A program made the position numbers and the translations under genes. A stretch of 40,326 bases of DNA. It comes from a bacterium. GTDB lineage: Bacteria > Vulcanimicrobiota > Vulcanimicrobiia > Vulcanimicrobiales > Vulcanimicrobiaceae. How positions within the stretch are numbered: the stretch's first letter is position 1; each line of letters begins with the position of its first letter. The notes under the pieces were generated by a model that was given only the letters and a program-made list of their open reading frames with translations, was not told the origin of the DNA and searched no databases. Shown here in pieces: positions 18,353 to 27,900 of this stretch. The DNA lies in the NCBI GenBank assembly GCA_021781595.1, contig JAJXWN010000004.1, positions 1-40,326 on the forward strand, in the 5' to 3' direction.

Positions 18353-19911
18353 CCGCCGCCGCCCGGCGTCTGGACCACGAGCGTTTCGCCGGCCGCGAGC
18401 GTCAGGGTGCACTTGGCGGGCACGCTCTCTTCGCAGTCGCCGCGCACGATTGCATGCCGGCCGGTCGCTCCCGGCGCACCGCCGCGCGCGCCCGGCGGCC
18501 GAAGGGTATGGCGCTCGGCGAGCAGCGAGACGCGTGCTGTGCCTTCGGTTATCTGAAGTGCGCGAATCAACCCGTCACCGCCACGATGCCGGCCGGCACC
18601 GCCGGTACCGTCGGCGAATTCGTACCGCATGACCCGCAGCGGATAGTCGCGCTCTATCGCTTCGATCGGTGTGTTGCGGGTGTTGGTCATGTGGCATTGG
18701 ATGCCGTCGATGCCGTCCATCGCCGGTCGCGCACCCATTCCGCAGCCGTTGGTTTCGTAGAAAGCCCACCCGGTGCCATCGCCGCGCACGCCGCCCATCG
18801 TAACGTTGCTCATGGTGCCGCCGCTTGCGGCGGGCACGCGTTCCGGCGCCGCAAGCGCTAGAACTTGGAGCACGACGTCGGCATTTCGCGTGCTCGTCTC
18901 GACGTTGCCGCCCGAAACGGGGGCGGGTCTCCGCGGGTTGAGCAGCGTGCCGTCCGGTACGTCGGCAAAGACCGGCCGGAAGCAGCCGTCGTTCATCGGA
19001 ATCGTTGGGTCCGTTACCGCGCGCAGTGCATAATGTATTCCCGAGAGCGTGACCCCGTATACCGCGTTCATTGGGAACGGCAGTTGTGCGCTAGTGCCCG
19101 CATAATCGAAATGTGCCGTGCCGTCGCGCAGTTCGAGCCGTAGTGCGATGCGGATCGACGCTGCTCCATCGCGGTCCTCGAGAAAGTCCTCGCCTTCAAA
19201 AACGCCGTTCCCTAACGCGCGTAGCGCGGCGCGCATGCGTCGCTCGCTTGCGCCGAGAATCCGCTCGATGCCGGCCTCGACCGGCGCTGCTCCGAAACGT
19301 TCATATAATTCCAAGAGCCGTCGCTCGCCGGTAAACGCTCCGGCGATCTGGGCGCGCAGGTCGCCGGAGCGTGCCTGCGGTGTCCGCGAGTTGGCGCGGA
19401 AAAGTGCGACCGTCGCCGCGACGATTTCGTCGCGCTCGAGCAGACGCGTCGGCGGTACGATGAGGCCTTCGGCAAAGAGGTCGCGGGCGTCGACCGACAT
19501 CGAGCCGGGAACCATTCCGCCCACGTCGGCATGGTGTGCTTTATTGGCCGCGTAGCCGGCGAGCCTACCGCGGAAGAAGATCGGGCGCACCACGGTGACG
19601 TCATTGAGATGCGTTCCGGAAACGTACGGATCGTTGACGACCCACATTTCGCCTTCCCGGACGCCGCCGCACTCCTCTCGAATCGTTCGCAGCGTTTCGC
19701 GTAGCCCCCAGGGAAGCGAGCCGAGGTGCACGGGAATGTGCTCGGCTTGTGCCGTCAAGCGGCCGTGGCGGTCGAAGAGCGCGCACGAGTGGTCGAGGCG
19801 CTCCTTGATGTTGGGCGAATAGGCGCTGTTGCGCACCGCGATGCCCATCTCTTCGCTCGCATAGACGAGCGAGCTCTTGATGAGCTCAGTTGCGATCGGG
19901 TCGATCTGCAT
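18307..19911 (-). CDS. hyuB: Hydantoinase/5-oxoprolinase subunit B family
   Basis: DPIATELIKSSLVYASEEMGIAVRNSAYSPNIKERLDHSCALFD; VNDPYVSGTHLNDVTVV; QTPGGGGYG. Confidence 0.93.
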   Translation of the reverse strand: MQIDPIATELIKSSLVYASEEMGIAVRNSAYSPNIKERLDHSCALFDRHGRLTAQAEHIPVHLGSLPWGLRETLRTIREECGGVREGEMWVVNDPYVSGTHLNDVTVVRPIFFRGRLAGYAANKAHHADVGGMVPGSMSVDARDLFAEGLIVPPTRLLERDEIVAATVALFRANSRTPQARSGDLRAQIAGAFTGERRLLELYERFGAAPVEAGIERILGASERRMRAALRALGNGVFEGEDFLEDRDGAASIRIALRLELRDGTAHFDYAGTSAQLPFPMNAVYGVTLSGIHYALRAVTDPTIPMNDGCFRPVFADVPDGTLLNPRRPAPVSGGNVETSTRNADVVLQVLALAAPERVPAASGGTMSNVTMGGVRGDGTGWAFYETNGCGMGARPAMDGIDGIQCHMTNTRNTPIEAIERDYPLRVMRYEFADGTGGAGRHRGGDGLIRALQITEGTARVSLLAERHTLRPPGARGGAPGATGRHAIVRGDCEESVPAKCTLTLAAGETLVVQTPGGGGYGVAEGLGDGASGV

Positions 19912-20347
19912 CCCGGTACCCTTCGAATCCGGCGTAACGAATCAGCGCTTCGAACGGGCCGCCGAGCGCGAACGCGTCGCGCCAAAGCCGCCGCGCCCGG
20001 CGCAGGTCCTCGGCGTACTCGTGCTCGGCCCGCCGCAGCATCACGTGGGCGCCGCGTTTGCGCGTAAGGTTGCGCAGCAGGGCACAATCGTGCACGCTGC
20101 CGAGTGCGTCTTGGATCTCGACCAGCTGCGTGGCCGCCGGTTGCATCTGCGGCAGCTCGCGAGCGAAACGCTCGAGCGCGTAGCGCATGCGCTTGCACGC
20201 GATCCGCAACGCGTGGAGGCGGGCTTCATCTTCGGAAGCGATCGCGATACCCGCCGCCAAGCACTCGGCAAACCGAATCGCAACGATGCGGCCCGCCGCT
20301 TCGAACGGATCGCGCGCGTCTCGGAGGTCGATGCTGCGGGCGCTCAC
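19886..20347 (-). CDS. CHAD-domain protein, C-terminal half
   Basis: GTG start at 20347 (GTGA overlap with the upstream half); ARLHALRIACKRMRYALERFARELP...LGSVHDCALLRNL. Confidence 0.7.
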   Translation of the reverse strand: MSARSIDLRDARDPFEAAGRIVAIRFAECLAAGIAIASEDEARLHALRIACKRMRYALERFARELPQMQPAATQLVEIQDALGSVHDCALLRNLTRKRGAHVMLRRAEHEYAEDLRRARRLWRDAFALGGPFEALIRYAGFEGYRDADRPDRN

Positions 20348-20754
20348 GCGCCAAGCTCCGCACGCCCGCGACGCAGCGCCTTCTCGAGCCGTCTGAGGGC
20401 GCGTCCGCGGCGTTTGCGTACGGCGCGTACGAGGCCGTCCAATTCCGCGCGTTCCCTTCCGTCCGCAGCGGCGCGATAACCATTCAGACGCTCGAGCAGT
20501 ACGTCCGCATCGCGTGCCCGGCCGCACAGGTCCCTCGAGGCTTTGACGCGAGCCCTTAGCTCTGCGGCGCGGGGGACACAACCGGCAAGATCCTCGAGCG
20601 TCGCGTGCAAGCGTGCCAGCGCGATCCGCGCCGCGTGCAGCCGCCGTGCCGAGCGCGGTCTCTCGTGCAGGCTGCGCAAGGCGTGCTCAGCGGCCTCACT
20701 TTGCGTACGGATCAGCGCGCCGCCCCATGCGCGGACGGTTTCAGCGAACGGCAT
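20344..20754 (-). CDS. CHAD-domain protein, N-terminal half
   Basis: SARRLHAARIALARLHATLEDLAGC...SRDLCGRARDADVLLERL; overlaps the hyuA 3' end by 14 bp. Confidence 0.7.
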   Translation of the reverse strand: MPFAETVRAWGGALIRTQSEAAEHALRSLHERPRSARRLHAARIALARLHATLEDLAGCVPRAAELRARVKASRDLCGRARDADVLLERLNGYRAAADGRERAELDGLVRAVRKRRGRALRRLEKALRRGRAELGA

Positions 20755-22819
20755 GCGATCCGCGTTCCAACCGCAGATACTCGCCGTCGTCTCGCGCGCT
20801 CCAACCCGGCGGCACGTAGCTGCACGCGTCGTACTGTTCGACGAATGCCGGGCCGTCTATGGCGGCGCCGCGCGCCACGCCGTCGCGCGCGTAGACCGGG
20901 GCCTTGACGAAGCCACCCTCCAGCCAGAGCTTTCGCGACGCGGCTGGAGCGTCGGTTCGTGCGCACGCGGCTACGGGCCGGCGCACGCGCTCCGGCAACG
21001 TTCCGATCGCCGTCGATCGCGCGTTGACGATCTCGACCGTCTCTTCGGACACCGCGTAACCGTATCGTTGCCGGTGCCTTTCGTGGAAAGCGGCGATCAG
21101 CGCTTGGATCGTTGGCTTGTGCGGGAGGCCGATCTCGAAACTCTGTCCACGGTAGCGCGCGTCGTACTCGCGAGTAAAAGAGATCGCGTCCTCCGCAACG
21201 CCTTGCTCTCGTAAGGTACGCCGCCCGTCGTCTTCGAGGCGTGCGAAGAGTCTCTCGAGGTCGCCGCCGTCGAGTTGTTCCGCCTCCCTCAGGACCGGCG
21301 CAACAGCCCGCGCACGCAGTTCGGCTACGAGTAAGCCGTGAGCGGAGTAGAGGCCGGGATGGCGGGGAACGAAGACGCACGCGATGCCGAGCTCTTCGGC
21401 GAGCGCACAAGCGTGCAGCGGGCCGTTGCCGCCGAACGCGATCATCGTGAAATCGCGCGGATCCAATCCGCGTTCGATCGTAACGATGCGCAAGATATTG
21501 GCCATCTGGGCATCGACGATTTCGACGATGCCGGCGGCGGTCTCGTAGGGCGTCATTCCTAGCCGCTCGGCTAGCTTTGCAATGGCTCGCTGCGAGCGGT
21601 GCGCGTCGATTGGGAAGGTGCCGCCCAGCAGGTGCGTTTGGTTCAAGCGCCCGAGCACGACGTTCGCGTCGGTAACCGTCGCACGCTCCGAGCGGCCGTA
21701 ACACGCCGGGCCAGGATCCGCCCCGGCGGAGACCGGGCCGACGCACAGCGAACCGCCGCCGTCGATCCAGGCGATCGTTCCGCCGCCAGCGCTGATCTCG
21801 GCCAGATCAACGAAGGGGAAGCGAACGGGGTACCCGCTCCCCTTGACGGCGCGTCCGCCGTGCGTCATGCCGGCCGCTTCGAACTCCCCTACGACCTGCA
21901 CGACGCCGTCGAGGACCGTGCCGGCCTTCGCGGTGGTGCCGCCCATATCGAACGAGAGCAGGCGGCGCATGCCGAGGGTATGGCCGGCACTCGCCGCAGC
22001 GATGACGCCGCTCGCGGGTCCGCTTTCGATGATGCTTGCCGGACGGCTTGCGGCGCGGCGGGCGGTAGCCATGCCGCCGTCGCTCTGCATGACGTAGAGG
22101 GGCGCATCGACGCGGCGCTGCCGCAGCCCGTCGGCGAGCCGGTCGACGTACCTACGAACGATCGGCAGCAGCGCTGCGTTCACGATCGCCGTCGAAAAGC
22201 GCTCGTACTCGCGGTACTCGGGATCGATCTCCGAAGATCGCGTGATCGCGATATTCGGAAGCGCGCGTGCGATCGCATCGGCCAAGCGGCGCTCGTGCGC
22301 GTCGTTCGCGTAGCTGTGCAGCAATCCGATCGCAACGGCAACCACTCCGCGCGCGCGCAGTTCGCCGACGACGCGTTCGATCTCGGCATCGTCGAGCGGA
22401 ACGATCGCGTCGCCGCGATAGTCGATGCGCTCCCTCACGGCGATGCGGTCTTCACGTGCTACGAGCGGATGCGGTCGCTTGACGAAGAGGTTGTAGACCT
22501 CACTGCGGTTCTGGCGGCCGATCTCGATGACATCGCGGAACCCGTGCGTGGTGACGAACGCAACGTGTGGAAGTTCGAGATGCATCTGTCCGAGTAGTGC
22601 GTTGGTCGCGATGGTGGTAGAGTGCGAGAGGAACTCGACGACCGGTCTCCGCGCGTGGCGTGCGAAGAGCGCATCGAGTGCCTCCAGCACACCGAGTTCA
22701 GGGGCGCGTGGAGTCGTGGCGACCTTGAGTGCGGTCAGGTCGCCCGTATGCGTGTCGACGGCGACGAGATCGGTGAACGTTCCCCCGACGTCGATCCCGA
22801 CGCGCAGCGTGACTGGCAT
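20741..22819 (-). CDS. hyuA: Hydantoinase/5-oxoprolinase subunit A family
   Basis: LRVGIDVGGTFTDLVAVDTHTGDLTALKVATTPRAPELGVLEAL; LLSFDMGGTTAKAG; MIAFGGNGPLHACALAEELGI. Confidence 0.95.
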   Translation of the reverse strand: MPVTLRVGIDVGGTFTDLVAVDTHTGDLTALKVATTPRAPELGVLEALDALFARHARRPVVEFLSHSTTIATNALLGQMHLELPHVAFVTTHGFRDVIEIGRQNRSEVYNLFVKRPHPLVAREDRIAVRERIDYRGDAIVPLDDAEIERVVGELRARGVVAVAIGLLHSYANDAHERRLADAIARALPNIAITRSSEIDPEYREYERFSTAIVNAALLPIVRRYVDRLADGLRQRRVDAPLYVMQSDGGMATARRAASRPASIIESGPASGVIAAASAGHTLGMRRLLSFDMGGTTAKAGTVLDGVVQVVGEFEAAGMTHGGRAVKGSGYPVRFPFVDLAEISAGGGTIAWIDGGGSLCVGPVSAGADPGPACYGRSERATVTDANVVLGRLNQTHLLGGTFPIDAHRSQRAIAKLAERLGMTPYETAAGIVEIVDAQMANILRIVTIERGLDPRDFTMIAFGGNGPLHACALAEELGIACVFVPRHPGLYSAHGLLVAELRARAVAPVLREAEQLDGGDLERLFARLEDDGRRTLREQGVAEDAISFTREYDARYRGQSFEIGLPHKPTIQALIAAFHERHRQRYGYAVSEETVEIVNARSTAIGTLPERVRRPVAACARTDAPAASRKLWLEGGFVKAPVYARDGVARGAAIDGPAFVEQYDACSYVPPGWSARDDGEYLRLERGSHAVR

Positions 22820-22884
22820 CGTTGCGGTGGTTCAACGGGCGTTACGGCAGGCCTCGGGTAATGCGAGCCTCCCGCAGCGGAGCA

Positions 22885-22913
22885 TTGACATCGAACGTAT
22901 GTTCGATTAGGAT
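22885..22913 (+). promoter_or_regulatory. SOS-controlled promoter of imuA: TTGACA-N17-TAGGAT with a LexA box in the spacer (CGAACGTATGTTCG, 22892..22905)
   Basis: Exact CGAAC-N4-GTTCG palindrome filling the 17-bp spacer, 8 bp of sequence between the -10 and the ATG of a mutasome operon. Confidence 0.88.
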
Positions 22914-22921
22914 GGTCTCCC

Positions 22922-23617
22922 ATGGCACTGGCGATCCTCTCCGCAACCGCCCGGTCCGAGGCCTTTCAGGCCCTGAAGGCGAGCCTGGATATGCGCTCGG
23001 CGGCGCTCGTGGAGGTCGAAGCGATCCTGCCCAGCGGCTTCGCGGAGCTCGACCGCGCCCTTTGCGGAGGGCTGCCGCGGGGTGGGATCGCTATCCTCGA
23101 AGGGGATCCGAGCTCGGGGCGGATGGCCATCGCCGCACGCTTCTTGGCGCAAGCGACGGCGCGCGGGCTGGCTGCGGCCGTCGACGACGGGCGTCTCTAT
23201 CCGCCCGATCTCGCGCGGGCGGGCGTGGCGCTAGAGCGGCTGCTGGTGATCCCGGCCGAACGCCCGCTCGAGATTGCGCGCGCGGCCGATATTCTGCTGC
23301 GCTCGCGAGTTTTCGGCGTGGTGCTCCTCCCGCAGGCGCCGTTACGGACGGCGCTCTGGTCTCGCCTTCGGGATCTCGCGCAGAAGGCCGCCGCGCTGCT
23401 CCTCGTCGTCGGCACGCAGGCGGAGAGTGATCTCGCGTCGTTTGCGAGCGCGCGCCTGCACTGCACGATCGAGCGCGTTTCGTGGACCGGCGCGCCGGGG
23501 CCGTTCTGCGAACTCGCGGGATACGAGATCGGCGCGCGCGTGCTCAAGCGGCGGCGCGCGATACCGGGCACGGTCGTGCGCGTGCGCGCGCTCGCAAAGC
23601 GCGGCGACGCGCTTTAA
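22922..23617 (+). CDS. imuA: ImuA, RecA-like component of the SOS mutasome
   Basis: ILPSGFAELDRALCGGLPRGGIAILEGDPSSGRMAIAARFLAQA (RecA/SulA-like fold); first gene of an imuA-imuB-dnaE2 cassette. Confidence 0.85.
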   Translation: MALAILSATARSEAFQALKASLDMRSAALVEVEAILPSGFAELDRALCGGLPRGGIAILEGDPSSGRMAIAARFLAQATARGLAAAVDDGRLYPPDLARAGVALERLLVIPAERPLEIARAADILLRSRVFGVVLLPQAPLRTALWSRLRDLAQKAAALLLVVGTQAESDLASFASARLHCTIERVSWTGAPGPFCELAGYEIGARVLKRRRAIPGTVVRVRALAKRGDAL

Positions 23618-23634
23618 CTGCGCCGGCATCATCG

Positions 23635-24906
23635 ATGTTGCTCTGCATCCACGTCCCAGGTTTTGCGGTGGCCGTTACCCGCACGCGCGAGGTGTGGAAC
23701 GCCATGCTCGACGCTCTCGACGCGCTCTCGCCGCTCGTCGACGATCTGGTCGAAGGCACGACCTACCTCGATATGCGCGGCATCGACGGCGCGCCCGGCG
23801 ACTGGGTGCGGCGCGCGCACGGTGTCCTCGCGGAGTTCGGCCTTCCGTTACGAGTCGGCATCGCCGCGAATAAGTTCGTCGCCCGCGCGGCGGCGAACGT
23901 ACGTGACGGATGCATCTGCGAACCGGGAGGCGAGCGGGCGCTGGTCGCACCGCTGCCGCTCGATCTGCTTGGGCTCGATCCGCCGACGCTGGAACGCTTG
24001 CACCTTTTCGGCGTTCGTACCCTCGGAGAACTGGCAGGCCTGCCGCACGGTCCGTTCGTGCGGCGTTTCGGCCGCGCGGCGTCACTTTGGCACGCGCACG
24101 CCTGCGGCGTCGACCCGGAACCGGTGTTTCCACGCGCTCGCGAACTACAGATCGACGCGTCGCTCTATGGCGAGGGTACGGCGGAACGTGCGGAGCAGGT
24201 GTATTTCGCGCTGCGTCTGCTCGTCGAGCGCGTCTGTCGCGATCTCTCCCGCGCGGGTAAGGCCGCGGCGCTGTTGCAGGTGACTCTCGAATGTGAGAAC
24301 GGCGATGTACGCGTGTTGCAGGTTGGGCTAGTGCGAGCGACGAGCGATCCGCACGCGATGCTGGATGTCCTGCGCGCGAAGATCGAAGGCGCGTCCTTCG
24401 GCGCTCCGATATCCGGCTTGCATCTGCGCGTGGCACGGTTGGAGGAGGGCGGCACGCCGGCCGCGCTCTTTGCATGTGGCGAACCAGATCCACAGGCCGT
24501 GGCTGTGGCGCTCGCACGGCTGGAAGCGGTATTGGGTGCGAGCGGTTCCCGCGCGCGCGTCGTGCCGGCGCGCCGCGTGGAGGCGCGTTTCGTGTACGAC
24601 GTATTCCTCCCACCGGCGTCCTTTGCATACGACGCTCTTGCGGAGCCGGCCGCACCGTCTGCCGTTCCGCAGTTGCGCTTGCTAGCGGTACGCGAAATCG
24701 ATGTCGTGCTCCGCGGTAACGCGCCATCGTTCGTCGGTTCTCCGCCGCGAGTGGTGATCGACTGCGCGGGGCCGTGGCGTATCGATGAAGGCTGGTTCGA
24801 TACGCCCGTCGCGCGGGACGAGTTTGACGTCCTTCTCGAAGACGGCGCGCTCTATCGCATCTATCGCCAAGGCGAGCGCTGGTACGTGCGGGGGGTGTAT
24901 GATTGA
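23635..24906 (+). CDS. imuB: ImuB, Y-family-polymerase-like mutasome protein
   Basis: MLLCIHVPGFAVAVTRTREVWNAMLDALDALSPLVDDLVEGTTYLDMRGIDG...RVGIAANKFVARAAA; the catalytic Asp of the usual hDhDxF motif is absent; start refined from 23482. Confidence 0.88.
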   Translation: MLLCIHVPGFAVAVTRTREVWNAMLDALDALSPLVDDLVEGTTYLDMRGIDGAPGDWVRRAHGVLAEFGLPLRVGIAANKFVARAAANVRDGCICEPGGERALVAPLPLDLLGLDPPTLERLHLFGVRTLGELAGLPHGPFVRRFGRAASLWHAHACGVDPEPVFPRARELQIDASLYGEGTAERAEQVYFALRLLVERVCRDLSRAGKAAALLQVTLECENGDVRVLQVGLVRATSDPHAMLDVLRAKIEGASFGAPISGLHLRVARLEEGGTPAALFACGEPDPQAVAVALARLEAVLGASGSRARVVPARRVEARFVYDVFLPPASFAYDALAEPAAPSAVPQLRLLAVREIDVVLRGNAPSFVGSPPRVVIDCAGPWRIDEGWFDTPVARDEFDVLLEDGALYRIYRQGERWYVRGVYD

Positions 24907-27900
24907 ATGGCCTGAATGAATACGCCGAGCTTCACTGCTGGTCGAATTTTACGTTTCTCGAGGGTGGGTCGCATCCCGAAGATCTGGTCGACCGGGCGTT
25001 GGAACTCGGCCTGAGAGCGCTGGCGCTGACCGATCGCGACGGCCTCTACGCTGCGGTGCGCTTCTCCAAACGCGCGAAGGCACGCGGCCTACCGGCGATC
25101 GTCGGAAGTGAGCTCGCCTTCGAAGACGGCGGGCGCATCGTGTTGTTGGTCGAAAATGAGCGAGGGTATGCCAACCTCTGCGAACTTATATCGGTCGCCC
25201 AGTTACGAGGAAGCAAAAACGACGCGCGCCTGCGCATCGAGGATTTCGAGGGGCGAGCTGATGGGATCGTACTCGTCTCCGGCGGTGCGGGCGGTGCGAT
25301 CGAGCGCGCACTGCTCCGTGACGAGCGGGCGGAAGCCGTTCGGCTAGCTTCGACGTTACGCGACCTCTTCGGCGAGCGATTATACTTGGAACTACAGATG
25401 CACTTGCATCCCGCCGACGCGCGCCGTTGTAACGCGGTGCTCGAACTCGCGCGCGATCTGCAGGTATCGTGCGTTGCGACTAACGGCGTCGTCTACGCGC
25501 GCAAGAGCGACGCGCACCTGGCCGACGTTCTGCTCTGCATCAAGCACAAAACGGATCTCTCCCACGCGCGCGCAAAAACGCTGCTGCGCCCCAACGCGGA
25601 GTACCATCTCAAAGAGCCGCGCATGATGGCGCAGATCTTTTCCGGCCATCCAAAAGTCATCGCCAACGCGGTGGCGATAGCCGAGCGATGCGCGTTTCGG
25701 TTCGATCGCCTCGACGGGCAATTCCCTCTATTTCCGGTTCCCATAGGATATACGCGGCAACGTTACCTGCGCGAACTCGTCTACCGTGGTGCGGCCGAAC
25801 GCTATGGAAGCACGCTCGCTCCGGAAGTCGAACGTCAGATCGAGTACGAATTGGGGATCGTCGCGAAGCTCGATCTGGCCGGCTACTTCTTGATCGTATG
25901 GGATATCGTGCGCGCCGCCGGCGAGATGGGCGTACTCTGCCAGGGCCGCGGCTCAGCGGCGAACTCGGCGGTCTGTTACGCGCTCGGCATCACGGCGGTA
26001 GACCCCATCGGCAGCCGGCTGCTCTTCGAGCGCTTTCTTTCGGAGGAGCGCAGGGAAGTTCCGGATATCGATGTCGATTTCGCGCATCAAGACCGCGAGC
26101 GGGTAATTCAGTACGTCTACGAGCGGTACGGCCGTGCGCACGCGGCGATGGCGGCGGAGGTCGTCACGTACCACGCCCGCTCGGCGATTCGAGACGTAGG
26201 CAAAGCGATCGGGATGACGCTCGCGCAAGTCGAAGCGGTCGCGGGCGAATACGATACGTGCGAATCGCTCTCCGGCGCAACCGGCGAAAACGAAGCCGCC
26301 AGGCAATTGTTCGAGTTGTGCGAGCGTATCGACGCTTTCCCACGCCACATGGGTATTCACTCGGGTGGAATGGTCATCACGCGCGATCCGTTGGTGCGCG
26401 TCGCGCCGGTCGAGTGGGCGACGATGCGCGACCGCACGGTCCTCCAATGGGATAAAGACGATCTCCAAGATTTGGGTCTCATCAAGATCGATCTGCTCGG
26501 CCTCGGCATGCTCTCGCTCTTGAGAGAGGCCTTCGCCCTTCAAGCGCGCATCGAGAGCGGTGCCGTGGAGACACTCCGCCGGCCTGCGCTGCTAGGGCTT
26601 CACAGCATCCCCCCCGGCGATCCCGAAACTTACGCTATGCTGCAGCGAGCAGACACGATTGGCGTCTTCCAGGTCGAATCGCGCGCGCAGCAGTCGATGT
26701 TGCCGCGTATGAAACCTGCGTGCTTTTTCGATATCGTGATGCAGATCGCAATCATCCGCCCGGGGCCGATTCAAGGCCGGATGATCCATCCGTTTTTGCG
26801 TCGCCGGGCAGGGCTCGAGCCGGTAACCTATCCCCATCCGAAACTCGAACCGATTCTCGCACGTACGCTTGGGGTGCCGCTCTTTCAAGAGCAGGGGATG
26901 CGCATGGCGATCGAAGCGGCCGGCTTCTCGCCGGGGCAGGCCGATCGCTTGCGGCGGGCGATGGGCCACAAGCGATCGCAGGAGCGCATGCGTGAAATCT
27001 ATCCGAAGCTGATCGAAGGCATGGTCGAAAACGGCATCGACCGAGACGCCGCCGAGCAACTCTTCCACATGCTGGAGGGCTTCGCCGATTACGGGTTTCC
27101 CGAATCGCACGCGGCGAGTTTCGCGCTGCTCACCTACGCGTCGGCGTACATGAAATGCCACTATCCCGCGGTTTTTTCGGCCGCGATCCTCAACGTGCAG
27201 CCGATGGGGTTCTATTCGACCGAGGTGCTCGTGAACGACGCCAAGCGACACGGCGTGACGGTCAAGCCGATCGAGGCGAACGCGAGCGAGTTTTGGAGTT
27301 ACGCCGACGCGGATGGCGCGTTGCGTTTGGGGTTCCACCTCGTGCGCGATCTGGGGGAAGCGCAGCGGCGGCGTTTGGAAACGGCGCTCGCACGCGGCTC
27401 TTTCAAAGATCTGCGCGAGTTCGCGATCCGTACGCGGCTCGAGAAAGACGCGCTCGAAAGCCTCGCGGTCGCGGGCGCGTTCGCGCCGTGGTTCGCGTCG
27501 CGGCGCGAAGCGATGTGGTCGTTACGCGGGCTCGGCGAGCGCGAGGCGCGCGGCGAACTCGGCCGTAGGATGGATATCGAGGAACCGCAAGCACATTTCG
27601 CGCGGCTCGCCCCGTTGCAGGAGACGGCGTTCGATCTCTGGTCGACCGGCATCACGCCGAAACAACAGGCGATCGCACACGTTCGACCATTCCTGGAGAT
27701 GCGCGGCGCGCTGACGGCCATGCAGATGCAGGCGGTGCCCGCGCATCGTTCGTGCCGGAGCGGCGGCGTGGTGATAACGCGCCAGCGCCCGGGCACGGCC
27801 AAGGGCTTCGTGTTCTTGACGCTCGAGGACGAAACGGGGCTGGTGAACGTGATCGTAAGACCCGACGTGTACGAACGCTACCGCCGCACGATCCGGCAAT

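Noticed and set aside
20712-22597. Long ORFs overlapping hyuA (344 aa minus, 332 aa plus)
   Set aside because: Arg-rich alternative-frame translations of a clearly coding hyuA; no recognisable domains
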